64,000 nucleotides of DNA, from contig NZ_QWGG01000002.1 of NCBI RefSeq assembly GCF_003730195.1, forward strand, positions 248,001-312,000, read 5' to 3'. The stretch comes from Halosimplex salinum. GTDB taxonomy: Archaea > Halobacteriota > Halobacteria > Halobacteriales > Haloarculaceae. The notes beneath the pieces are model-generated. The model worked only from the letters and a program-made list of their open reading frames with translations, made no database searches and was not told the DNA's origin. Below, in pieces: positions 8,001 through 17,635 of the stretch (position 1 is the first letter of the stretch; each line of letters starts with the position of its first letter). A program made the translations under genes and the position numbers.

Positions 8001-11000
8001 GGGACGGTGAGGTGATCACCGCTCACGAGACGAAGCGCCGGCGAAAAGACGGGTCGCTCATCGACGTGTCGCTGTCGGTCGCACCGCTCAGGGACTCGGA
8101 CGGGGAGATAGTCGGGACGCTGGGCGCGCTCGCGGACATCACCGAGCGGAAGACGGCCGAGCGGGAACTGCGTGCGACCAAAGAGCGGATGCAGAAGTTC
8201 ATCGAGACCTCGCCGGTCGGGGTCGTCGCGACCGATCCCGAGGGGACGGTGACGCTCTGGAACGACGCGATGGAATCGATCTTCGGCTGGTCGGAGGAGG
8301 AGGTGCTCTGGAAACCGTTCCCCGCGATATCCGACGACCAGCGGGGCGAGGACGAGGTCCGCCAGCGCGTGCTCGCCGGCGAGTCGTTCTCGGGAGTCGA
8401 GGTCCAGCGAGTCCGGAAGGACGGCGAGGTGATCGACATCTCGCTGTCGACGAACGCGATCCGCGACGAGAACGGCGAGGTGACGGAGCTCGTCGCGTAC
8501 ATCGAGGACATCACCGAGCGCAAGGAGCGCGAGCGGGAACTGGTCGGGCGGTCGGCCGCGATGGAGCAGTCCATCGACGGGATGGCGATCCTCGACGAGG
8601 ACGGCGTCTACGAGTTCGTCAACCAGGCTCACGCCGACATCTACGGCTACGACGACCCGTCGACGTTCGTCGGCGAGACCTGGGAGATGTGCTACGACGA
8701 GACCGAACGGGAGCGCCTCGGGAGCGAGGTGCTGCCGGTGTTGACGAGCGAGGGAGAGTGGCGCGGGGAAGCGGCGGGGTACACGGCCGACGAGGCGCGC
8801 TTCCCGCAGGAGCTCTCGCTGACCGTCCTGGACGACGGCCGGCAGGTGTGCGTCGTCCGCGACATCACCGACCGGAAGGCGCGCGAGCGCGAACTCGAAC
8901 GGGCGCGATACCTCCTCCAGCAGGCGGGACGCATCGCGGCCGTCGGCGGCTGGGAGCTCGACCTGACGGGCGAGGAGCGGGAGATGACCTGGACGGACGA
9001 GCTCTACCGGCTCCACGGCGTCCCGCCGGGCACGGAGATCGACGTGGAGACGGCCGTCGAGTTCTACCACTCCGACGACCGCGAACAGATCCGCCGGTAC
9101 TTCCAGCGCGCGATCGAGGTCGGCGAGAGCTACGACATGGAGGTGCGCCTCCAGCCGGAGGACGACTCCGTCCGCTGGGTGCGCGCGATCGGCGAGCCGG
9201 TTCGCAAGGACGGCGAGATCGTCCGCGTGCGCGGGTCGATCCAGGACATCACCGAGCAGAAAGAGCGCGAACTCGCCCTGCAGTCGCTCCACGAGGCGAC
9301 CCGGGGACTGCTCGGCGTCGAGAGCGACGAGGAGGCCGCGGAACTGGTCGTCGACACGGCCCAGTCGGTGCTCGACGTGGCCGGCGTCGCGGTGTACCTG
9401 CTCGACGACACCGCCAACAAGCTCGACGCCGTCGCCTGTTCGGACGGGTTCCGGACGCTGTGTGACGCCGACCCGGTGAGCGCGGGCGCGTCCGACTCGC
9501 TGCTCTGGAACACCTACGTCACGGGGACGCCGACGGTGTTCGACGACACGACGACGGTCGCGAACTCGCAGGTGTTCGGGGAGGCGGTCAGCGGCGGACT
9601 CCTGGTCCCGGTCGGGGACCACGGCGTGTTCGTCGTCGCCACGGCCGAGCGGGCGATAGACCAGGGAGTGCGTCGGCTCGCCGAGACGCTCGTCGCGACG
9701 ACCGAGGCCGCCTTCGACCGACTGGAGAGCGAGGCGGCGCTCCGCGACCGCGACGCCGAACTGGAGGCGCGCAACACCCGGCTGCGCCGTCAGATCCAGA
9801 TCACCGACCTGATCCGGCGGATCGACCAGTCGCTCATCCGGGCGGAGTCCCGCGCGGAGGTCGAGTCGACGGTGTGTGACCGCCTCGTCGAGAGCGACGA
9901 CGTGGCGTTCGCGTGGATCGGAACGGTCGACCCCTCTGGCGAGCGGGTGGACCCGAGCGCCTGGGCGGGCGACGGCGAGGAGTACCTCGACGAGGTGTCG
10001 CTGCTGACGGACGGCGAGGGGGTCGAACCGGCGGTGCGGACGGCCGTCTCCGAGGAGCCGACGGTCGTCGGGAACGTCGTGGACGACCTCAAACGGGAGG
10101 CCTGGCGCAAGACCGCGCTCGCCGAGGAGTTCCACTCCGTCGTGAGCGTCCCGCTCGCCTTCGGGGAGTACTTCTACGGCGTCCTCACCGTGTACGCGAG
10201 CGAGCCGGACGCGTTCGGCGACCTGGAGCGCGAGGTGTTCGCCGAACTGGGCGAGAACGTCGCGTACTCGATCAACACCGTCGAGACCCAGCGCGCGCTC
10301 CACACGGACCAGCTGGTCGAGCTCACGCTCGAGTTCGACGCCGAGGACGACGTGCTCGGCCGCCTGGCCGCCCAGGCTGACTGTCGGATCGAGTTCGAGG
10401 GGCTGGCCGCTCACTCGGAGGACGAGACCGGCCTGTTCCTGACGGCGTCGGGCGCGTCGACGGCGGCGGTGACCGACGTGCTGGACGCTCTGGTCACGGT
10501 GCGCGACTACCGACTCGTGGCCGAACCCGGCGACGAGTCGGAGGACGGGCAGTCGACCGGGACCGCACTGTTCGAGGTGACCGTCGCCGGCGACACGCTC
10601 CCGTCGCAGTTCGTCCGTCACGGTGCGGGACCGCGCTCGCTCGTCGCGAGCGCCGAGGGCATCGAAGCGGTCGTCGACCTGCCGACCGCGACGGACGTGC
10701 GGGCGTTCGTCGAGATGCTCGCGGAGACACACCCCAGCGTCGACCTCGTGAGCCGGCGGAGCGTCGAGCGCGGCGGCGGGACCCGCCGGGCGCTGGTGTC
10801 CTCGCTGTTCGAATCGCTGACCGACCGACAGCTCGAGGTGCTCAGGACGGCCTACTTCGCGGGCTTCTTCGAGTGGCCTCGGACCTCCACCGGCGAGGAC
10901 GTCGCCGAGATGCTGGACGTGAGCCAGCCTACCGTCAACCGCCACCTCCGGGTGGGCCAGCAGCGCCTCCTCACACAGCTGTTCGAGGAGGCCGACGCCG

Positions 11001-11017
11001 AGGCCGAGGCGGACTGA
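5024..11017 (+). CDS. Giant membrane-tethered LOV/PAS/GAF sensor with bacterio-opsin-activator HTH
   Basis: A 1997-residue protein. Residues 69-90 and 98-115 are two hydrophobic helices, followed by a short linker that may be HAMP-like. A LOV-type PAS (about 165-285) holds GRNCRFLQ, with Cys218 at the position of the flavin-reactive cysteine. Nine further PAS domains follow, at about 296-409, 425-535, 544-654, 674-784, 805-917, 930-1042, 1055-1165, 1178-1284 and 1302-1410, each ending in a D-I-(T/S)-E-R-K-type linker. Then come two GAF-like domains (1422-1568, 1592-1748), a Bat-type regulatory domain (1762-1918) and a C-terminal HTH (1929-1987, MLDVSQPTVNRHLR). There is no kinase domain, so it looks like a one-component transcription regulator integrating many signals, perhaps light or redox through LOV. 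Most Bat relatives are far shorter. PAS3, 5 and 6 are near-copies. Confidence 0.9.
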   Translation: MDAGSTRDADGTVAARGDHTERCGDPGRSRAAGSTDTTTDAGGYDGGTTVEVRPESTDGLSGQVGVERPVVVAVGVAALAVVAAATLSFAGVDGGSGGLTLVGFLTMGVLGLAASSDGEDAVAALTAKVERARAGEDVSFETEREDGLGELAAAVEGVVEDLQECERQRELHERVIESAPVGVTVADATAEDCPLVSVNERFEELTGYEAEECLGRNCRFLQREETDEKPVDEMREAIAAGEEVTVELRNYRRDGTEFWNRVRLAPIEASDGAVTHYVGFQEDVTDRVEYETELERQQSLLDSIFEQVPIHLYVKDTEGRYDRVSSAYVQDTYGWDEERFVGKTDPELFDEPFAQEAYEDDLRVVESGESVVNREEYLPHVDEWNLTTKVPWRGSDGEIRGLFGVSQKITERKERERELAQYRAYTEGILDAIDDVFYVLDENGDLERWNEALADVSGYSEAEMESMNAVDFFVEEDRSTIRRAIEDMDEVTGVPLEARLLTKDGESVPYEFVAAPLDSPDGERAVAGIGRDISERKERERQMEAIVENTEDVIYIKDREGRYQFINEAGAVRLGLDRKEIVGLCDDELFDEATAADIRSDDERVVQNGETVSREVVRPLDGEDRVFLDYKHPYRDETGDIVGMMGVSHEITERKAAEEKLREREQRLEEYREYTEGILDAIDDVFYVLDETGDLQRWNETLAAVTGYDESAIGSMHATDFFAEDDRERIADAIQTALETGDTLVEAPFLTSDGESVPFEFIASRLENPDGDPVVVGIGRDISERKAAEEKLREREQRLEEYREYTEDILDAIDDVFYVFDDTGAIQRWNDSLNEVTGYSDEEVAAMHGTNFFPEDEHEQVVEAISKVFRTGEDERVDAPVLTEDGAEIPYEFVATRVEDPDDEPVLVGVGRDISKRKARERELRETNERLNAIIEASPAALMAVDFDDEVTLWNSAAERIFGWSEAEALGGELPIIPEDRSGEHGEVMDRVRDGEVITAHETKRRRKDGSLIDVSLSVAPLRDSDGEIVGTLGALADITERKTAERELRATKERMQKFIETSPVGVVATDPEGTVTLWNDAMESIFGWSEEEVLWKPFPAISDDQRGEDEVRQRVLAGESFSGVEVQRVRKDGEVIDISLSTNAIRDENGEVTELVAYIEDITERKERERELVGRSAAMEQSIDGMAILDEDGVYEFVNQAHADIYGYDDPSTFVGETWEMCYDETERERLGSEVLPVLTSEGEWRGEAAGYTADEARFPQELSLTVLDDGRQVCVVRDITDRKARERELERARYLLQQAGRIAAVGGWELDLTGEEREMTWTDELYRLHGVPPGTEIDVETAVEFYHSDDREQIRRYFQRAIEVGESYDMEVRLQPEDDSVRWVRAIGEPVRKDGEIVRVRGSIQDITEQKERELALQSLHEATRGLLGVESDEEAAELVVDTAQSVLDVAGVAVYLLDDTANKLDAVACSDGFRTLCDADPVSAGASDSLLWNTYVTGTPTVFDDTTTVANSQVFGEAVSGGLLVPVGDHGVFVVATAERAIDQGVRRLAETLVATTEAAFDRLESEAALRDRDAELEARNTRLRRQIQITDLIRRIDQSLIRAESRAEVESTVCDRLVESDDVAFAWIGTVDPSGERVDPSAWAGDGEEYLDEVSLLTDGEGVEPAVRTAVSEEPTVVGNVVDDLKREAWRKTALAEEFHSVVSVPLAFGEYFYGVLTVYASEPDAFGDLEREVFAELGENVAYSINTVETQRALHTDQLVELTLEFDAEDDVLGRLAAQADCRIEFEGLAAHSEDETGLFLTASGASTAAVTDVLDALVTVRDYRLVAEPGDESEDGQSTGTALFEVTVAGDTLPSQFVRHGAGPRSLVASAEGIEAVVDLPTATDVRAFVEMLAETHPSVDLVSRRSVERGGGTRRALVSSLFESLTDRQLEVLRTAYFAGFFEWPRTSTGEDVAEMLDVSQPTVNRHLRVGQQRLLTQLFEEADAEAEAD
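6980..7765 (+). repeat. Tandem 393-bp repeat inside the giant PAS gene
   Basis: The segment starting gagcgcaaggccgccgagga at 6980 recurs at 7373, a period of 393 bp or 131 codons. The first 110 bases or so of each copy are almost identical. They encode the PAS linker and the first strand of the next PAS domain. A related start (tacacggaggggatcctcga) also occurs at about 6295. This indicates recent in-frame domain duplication or gene conversion. Confidence 0.75.
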
Positions 11018-11100
11018 GCACTCGCGTCGGCGGTCGGGGCGCGTGACACGCGCTGGCGCTCCGGGGGAAGCTTCAGGGGCGACCCCTCCCGACTCCGAGT

Positions 11101-11886
11101 ATGACGGACGACGCGACGAACGACTGGGACCCGGAGTCCTACGACGCCGACACCGGTTTCGTCCACGAGTACGGCGGTTCGGTCGTGGAACTGCTCGACC
11201 CGCAACCGGGCGAGCGCGTGCTCGACCTGGGCTGTGGAACGGGACACCTGACCGCCGACATCGCCGACCGCGTGGGGGCGTCGGGCTCCGTCGTCGGGGT
11301 CGATGCCTCGGCGGAGATGGTCGACCGAGCGCGAGAGACGTACCCGGACCTCCGGTTCGAAGTCGCCGACGTCCGCGAGTACTCGCCCGACGAGCCGTTC
11401 GACGCCGTGTTCTCGAACGCCGCGCTCCACTGGATCCCCGGTGCCGACCAGCCGGCCGTCGCCGAGCAGGTAGCCGGGATGCTGGACACCGGCGGTCGGT
11501 TCGTGGCGGAACTGGGCGGCTCGGGAAACGTGTCGGCCATCGTCGACGCGACGCTGGCGGAGCTACGGACTCGCGGGTACGATGCCGCGAACCCGTGGTA
11601 CTTCCCGACCGTCGGCGAGCACGCCTGCGTGCTGGAGTCGGCGGGGTTCGAGGTGCGACTGGCGCGGCTGTTCGACCGCCCGACGGAACTGGACGGCGGC
11701 GACGGGGGGCTGGCCGACTGGCTCGACGTGTTCGGCGACTCGCTGTTCGCGGCGCTGGAGAGCGACGAGAAGGAGGCGGTGGTGTCCGCTGTCGAGGACC
11801 GGATCCGCCGGGAGCTGTTCGACGCCGAAGCGGACGCCTGGATCGCGGACTATCGGCGACTGCGGTTCGTCGCCGTTCGGGAGTGA
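11101..11886 (+). CDS. Class I SAM-dependent methyltransferase
   Basis: A 261-residue cytoplasmic protein. Motif I is [12 protein letters not shown] (about residues 40-51), then VVGVDAS with an acidic residue for the SAM ribose, and motif IV-like [13 protein letters not shown]. The layout matches the Methyltransf_11/trans-aconitate-methyltransferase-like group, in which the substrate cannot be read from the sequence. Its ATG lies 83 bp after the giant regulator on the same strand. It may be a separate unit, since the gap holds no clear promoter or terminator. Confidence 0.88.
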   Translation: MTDDATNDWDPESYDADTGFVHEYGGSVVELLDPQPGERVLDLGCGTGHLTADIADRVGASGSVVGVDASAEMVDRARETYPDLRFEVADVREYSPDEPFDAVFSNAALHWIPGADQPAVAEQVAGMLDTGGRFVAELGGSGNVSAIVDATLAELRTRGYDAANPWYFPTVGEHACVLESAGFEVRLARLFDRPTELDGGDGGLADWLDVFGDSLFAALESDEKEAVVSAVEDRIRRELFDAEADAWIADYRRLRFVAVRE

Positions 11887-11993
11887 GTGGGAACCGACTC
11901 CGCGAGAGGGGATCGTTTCGGGTCGAACGCAGTGGCGAGGTCACTTTCACTCCGTGGCGGGCGGTTATGTTCGCGCCCGGCGATCACCCGGTG

Positions 11994-12383
11994 ATGTCGT
12001 CGAAACAGCACGAATCCGGGAACGGGATGGCGTTGAGCACCGTCTACGTCGGCGTCGAGGACATGGACCGCGCGCTGTCGTTCTACGAGGACCTGTTCGG
12101 GATGGAACCCGAGCAGGCTGAGGAGCGGTTCTCGATGTTCGCGTTCGATGGAGTGGATTTCGGCCTTTATGATGGGAGTGCCGACGGTCACGAGTTCGAG
12201 TTCGGCGACAACTGCGTCCCGAACTTCGAGGTCTCGGACGTGGACGCGGCGTTCGAGCGGGTCTCGGAGCTGGCCCCGGAGGTGGTGTCTGACGGGATTC
12301 TGGACATCGACGGCTACCGCTGTTTCCACGTCCGGGATACCGAGGGGAACGTCGTCGAACTGTTCAGCGTCGACTCGGCGTGA
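11994..12383 (+). CDS. VOC-superfamily (glyoxalase/bleomycin-resistance-like) protein
   Basis: A 129-residue protein from ATG 11994; ATGs at 11967 and 12027 are alternatives. The fold shows as two beta-alpha-beta-beta-beta halves: TVYVGVEDMDRALSFYEDLF, then CVPNFEVSDVDAAFERVSEL and the C-terminal HVRDTEGNVVELF with the usual metal-ligand Glu. The family includes glyoxalase I, dioxygenases and antibiotic-binding proteins. The first-half His ligand is not obvious, so metal-dependent catalysis is uncertain and the substrate is unknown. Confidence 0.85.
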   Translation: MSSKQHESGNGMALSTVYVGVEDMDRALSFYEDLFGMEPEQAEERFSMFAFDGVDFGLYDGSADGHEFEFGDNCVPNFEVSDVDAAFERVSELAPEVVSDGILDIDGYRCFHVRDTEGNVVELFSVDSA

Positions 12384-12893
12384 CTCGGGTTCTGGGTTTT
12401 CGTTCGCTTTTCGCAGGGTGTTGGGTGGATGCTGGTCGAGTGGAGTGGCGTGAATCGGACTCCGCCGCCGCCGATAGCAAGCGCTGAAAGCCCTCGGCGC
12501 GCTCGCTCACGGGTCGCTGCGCTCCCCGTTCGCGTGTCGAGGTGCTCGCTTCGCTCGCACCTCGCTCTCGCGGTCGCTGGACGGCATATCCTCGGTCGCT
12601 TCGCTCCCTCGGATAGGGGCCGTCCAGACGACTATCCTTCGGCGCGAGCGCGCCTCGCCCTTTCAGTCCGCCGGAAGACTCACTCCGTTCGTCTTCCGAG
12701 CCCTGACTCGCTCCGCTCGTCAGTCCACCGAGGACAACACCGCGACCCCACCGCACATCACCGCAGACAGCCTCGTACCTCCCCAGCCGATTCGCTCGTT
12801 CGCTCCGCTCACTCGCTCATCCCTCGCACGGTGCTGTCGCGGCATGAACGCCGCGACAGCGCGCGCCAGTGCTGACTCCCTCTTTGCGCCCGA
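12384..12893. repeat. Gene-free block of nested and stacked hairpins
   Basis: No credible gene lies in these 510 bp. The block holds hairpins at 12509-12529 (loop TCGCTGCGCTC), 12538-12564 (8-bp stem, loop TCGCTTCGCTC), 12672-12698 (8-bp stem, loop TCACTCCGTTC) and 12703-12723 (loop TCGCTCCGCTC), plus an 11-bp stem with a 6-nt loop at 12833-12860. Read on the minus strand, the 11-nt loops are GARCGNAGYGA, the same family as behind ahcY. The block lies downstream of the minus-strand ABC operon, so the loops are in sense for that operon. Confidence 0.78.
12484..12666. repeat. Long nested inverted repeat (cruciform-like)
   Basis: The outer arms are 12484-12506 and 12644-12666: 7 bp CTGAAAG/CTTTCAG, a symmetrical 5x5 internal loop, then 11 bp GGCGCGCTCGC/GCGAGCGCGCC. 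Inside lie two 11-nt-loop hairpins and the pair TGGACGGC (12578-12585) with GCCGTCCA (12619-12626). The whole would fold as a multi-branched RNA or a cruciform. Confidence 0.7.
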
Positions 12894-14794
12894 TCAATCT
12901 CCGACGGCGCCCACCTGCACTTTCCAGAGGTCGGCGTACTGCCCGTCGCGCTCCAGCAGGTCGTCGTGCGCGCCCTGCTCGACGATCCGGCCGTCGTCCA
13001 TGACGACGATGCGGTCGGCGTTGCGGACCGTCGAGAGGCGGTGGGCGACGACGAAAGTGGTGCGGTCTTCGGTCACCTCGTCGAGCGAGCGCTGGATGAG
13101 CACCTCCGTCCGGTTGTCGACGTGGCTGGTCGCCTCGTCGAAGACGAGCATCGGCGGGTCCGCGAGGAGGACGCGAGCGATGGCGATGCGCTGGCGCTGC
13201 CCGCCGGAGAGTTTGACGCCGCGCTCGCCCACCTCGGCCTCGTAGCCTTCGTCCAGTTCGCTGATGAACTCGTGGGCGCCGGCGTCCCGCGCGGCGGCCT
13301 CGATCTCGGCGTCCGTGGCGCTGTCGACCGCGTATTCGATGTTCTCTCTGATGGTGCCGGTGAACAGGAACGGGTCCTGTGCGACGTAGCCGATCGACCG
13401 GCGTAGGGACTCGCGCGTGAGGTCACGAACGTCGTGGCCGTCGACCCGGACCGCGCCCTCGTCCGGGTCGTAGTACGCCTGCAGGAGCTTCAGCAGGGTC
13501 GACTTGCCGGCGCCGGTCTCGCCGACGAGACCGACCGTCTCGCCGGGTTCGACGGCCAGATCGATGTCGTGGAGGACGAACTCGTCGGTGCCGGGATAGC
13601 TGAAGGACACGTCGTCGTACTCGACGCGGCCCTGGGGGTCGTCGAGTTCCGTCCGGCCGTCGTCGCGGGGCGGGTCCATCCGTTGGACGCCGAGGATGCG
13701 CTTGGCGGAGGAGGTCGCGCCCTTGTAGAGGCCGGTCACCCAGGCGAGGAAGCGGACCGGGAGCACGAGGTTCTGGGTGTAGTACATGAACGGGACGAGT
13801 TCGCCGGCGGTGATCGTGCCGGGAACGAACCAGAACTGGCTCTCGATGGCCCACTCGGTGCCGACGAACAGCGTCGCGACGAAGGCGACGCCGGCCAGCA
13901 GTCGCAGGGAGGGCTGGTGGGCGACGCCGACGAGGTGGGCGCGCCAGCTCGCGTCGCGGTGGGTGGCCGACTGGCGCTCGACGCGGTCGGTCTCGTAGCG
14001 CTCGCCGCCGAAGGCCTTGACAGTTTGAATGCCGCTGACGTTCGTCTCCAGCAGCGCGTTCAGGACGCCGGTCTCCTCGCGCACCTCGTCGTTCCGGGCC
14101 TCGTGGCGCATCCCGTACCAGAAGTTGACGGCGAGGAGTACCGGGGCGATGGCCAGCGAGATGAGCGCGAGCCGCCAGTTGAGCAGCGCCATGTAGAACA
14201 CGGAACTGGCGAACATCGCGACGGCGGTGACGCCGAGGTTCGGCCCGATCTCGAGGAACTGCTCCAGCGAGTTCACGTCGTTGTTGAGGACGCTCATCAC
14301 CTCGCCGGTCTGCTGGGTGTCGAAAAAGCCCATGTCGAGGCGCTGGACGGTGTCGAAGGCGTCGACGCGGACGCGGTGGAGCGTCCGCTGGGCGAAGAGG
14401 AACAGGGAGTACTGGGCGAAGATGCCCATGCTCATGTCGACGACTTTGACGCCGAGCAGGAGCGCGACCGTGAACGCCAGTTGTGGCGTCGGGTCGGCCG
14501 GGATCCAGCCGGTCGGCACGAGCGGCAGGTCGTAGGCCCGGTCGTTGAACATCGCGTCGAACGCCAGCCCGATGACGAACATGTCCATGTTCGAGAGGAA
14601 CTGCGCGCCGACGGAGGAGAGCCCGCCGGCCCCGAGCCACCGGAGGTTCCCCCGGCCGCCGTCACGGAGCAGCGACGCCAGCGGCCAGCGCTCGTCCTCG
14701 GCCGCCGCCGCTATCTTCCCGCGCCCGCCCTCGCTGCTCGCGGCGTCGCCGCTCCCTGTGTCCGAGGACTCACTTCGTTCGTCTTCGCTCTCGC

Positions 14795-14798
<4 letters not shown>
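12894..14798 (-). CDS. ABC exporter half-transporter (fused TMD-NBD), second of pair A
   Basis: A 634-residue protein with an N-terminal acidic tail, six membrane helices (about 45-350) and a C-terminal ATPase. Walker A is GETGAGKST (about residue 430), the signature LSGGQRQR (about 530), Walker B with catalytic Glu MLVFDEATSHVD, and the H-loop VVAHRLS. A segment LPLVPTGWIP sits between helices 1 and 2 and recurs in all four ABC proteins here. Its start overlaps the end of the upstream partner gene by 4 bp, so the two are co-translated and probably form a heterodimer exporting hydrophobic compounds or lipids. The first 15 codons contain a copy of the 11-nt-loop hairpin. Confidence 0.93.
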
Positions 14799-16720
<1,922 letters not shown>

Positions 16721-16751
16721 GATGGGACACCTCGGAGGGACGCGGTGGGTC

Positions 16752-16780
16752 GGGGCGGGGCGCGGCGGGGCGCGGTGGGG
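16752..16780 (+). promoter_or_regulatory. G-quadruplex-type motif upstream of ABC pair A
   Basis: Four GGGG runs at 16752-16755, 16757-16760, 16767-16770 and 16777-16780 are separated by loops of 1, 6 and 6 nt. The runs are on the plus strand, which is the template strand for the ABC operon starting at 16720. Four-G runs this regular are unlikely by chance even in GC-rich DNA. Confidence 0.5.
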
Positions 16781-16786
16781 CGCCGT

Positions 16787-16825
16787 GCGCTATACAGCGA
16801 TCTGTCCCCTGGACCCGGATAGCGC
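16787..16825. promoter_or_regulatory. Inverted repeat upstream of ABC pair A
   Basis: A perfect 7-bp inverted repeat, GCGCTAT (16787-16793) and ATAGCGC (16819-16825), has a 25-nt spacer, just beyond the G-rich tract. The tatac core at the left arm could also serve as a TATA element. It is a candidate operator for the ABC operon or its TetR neighbour. Confidence 0.3.
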
Positions 16826-16882
16826 TACCGGTGGTGTGTGAACGCGTCTCGAAGGGCGCGACCGAGCGGTTGCTCGACCGAT

Positions 16883-17548
16883 TCACGCGCCGCCCTCCAC
16901 GAGGTAGTCGTCGACCATCGCTTCGAGGCCGTCGAGGACGGGTTCGACGCGCTCGTCGCTGGCGAAGATGGCGCGGCGGTTCTGGCCCGAGCGGATGGCC
17001 GCGACGTACGTGACCGCGAACGCTTCGGGGTCGACGGCCCGGAACTGCCCCGACTCGACCCCTTCCTCGACGGCGTCGACGACGAACTCCTCGAGGAAGT
17101 CGGAGTCGTACTCGACGGCCTCGCGGAGGCGGTCGTCGTAGGGCGCCTGCGCCTCGATCTCCAGCAACATTCGACAGAACTTCACGGCTTCCTCGTCGTC
17201 GTCGGTGTCGCCGCCCCGCAGCATGTACCGGGCGAGTTCGAGCAGGCGCTCGCGCGGGTCGTCGCTGTCGGCGCGGGTCTCGACCTCGGCGGCGAGGTGG
17301 TCGAGGCCGTTCGTGAACATCGAGAACACCAGGTCCGCCTTCGTCTCGTAGTAGTAGTGGACCAGCGACTGGCTCACGCCCGCTTCGTCCGCCACCGCCT
17401 GCGTCGTGAAGGCGTCGAACCCCTCCTCGACCAGGACGCCGTAGGCCGCCCAGCGGATCTCGTCCTCCGTCGACGACTCCTCGTCCTCGTTCCCGTCGGA
17501 CGCCCCCGCCTCCCCGGGGGGATCCTCGTCGGTCGAACTATCGCTCAT
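16883..17548 (-). CDS. TetR/AcrR-family transcription regulator
   Basis: A 221-residue protein from ATG 17548; an ATG at 17572 would fall inside the promoter. After an acidic, disordered tail the HTH spans about residues 30-80 (AVADEAGVSQSLVHYYYETK), followed by an all-helical ligand-binding domain. It lies 162 bp upstream of the ABC exporter operon and on the same strand, so the exporter is the obvious target. An 18-bp near-palindrome covers the bases just before its start codon, consistent with autorepression. Confidence 0.9.
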   Translation of the reverse strand: MSDSSTDEDPPGEAGASDGNEDEESSTEDEIRWAAYGVLVEEGFDAFTTQAVADEAGVSQSLVHYYYETKADLVFSMFTNGLDHLAAEVETRADSDDPRERLLELARYMLRGGDTDDDEEAVKFCRMLLEIEAQAPYDDRLREAVEYDSDFLEEFVVDAVEEGVESGQFRAVDPEAFAVTYVAAIRSGQNRRAIFASDERVEPVLDGLEAMVDDYLVEGGA

Positions 17549-17553
17549 GGAAC

Positions 17554-17579
17554 TGTTTGAGTACTCAATCAAATAAATG
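17554..17579 (-). promoter_or_regulatory. TATA box and 18-bp operator of the first TetR gene
   Basis: On the minus strand an AT-rich element (atttattt, 17572-17579) lies 24-31 nt upstream of ATG 17548. Between it and the ATG is a near-palindrome, 17554-17571, whose core TTGAGTACTCAA (17557-17568) is perfect. The arrangement TATA, operator, ATG fits a leaderless, autorepressed gene. A related site precedes the second TetR gene. Confidence 0.6.
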
Positions 17580-17635
17580 TCTGGCGGAATCGGAAGCGCC
17601 GGAACGGGGCGAGCGGGGCGGTTCGGGTGCGGTCG

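Noticed and set aside
7943..11950. 1335-codon open frame antisense to the giant PAS gene
   Set aside because: GC-rich codon bias on the sense strand keeps this frame open. The translation is Arg/Pro-rich with no domain, while the sense frame has clear PAS and HTH domains.
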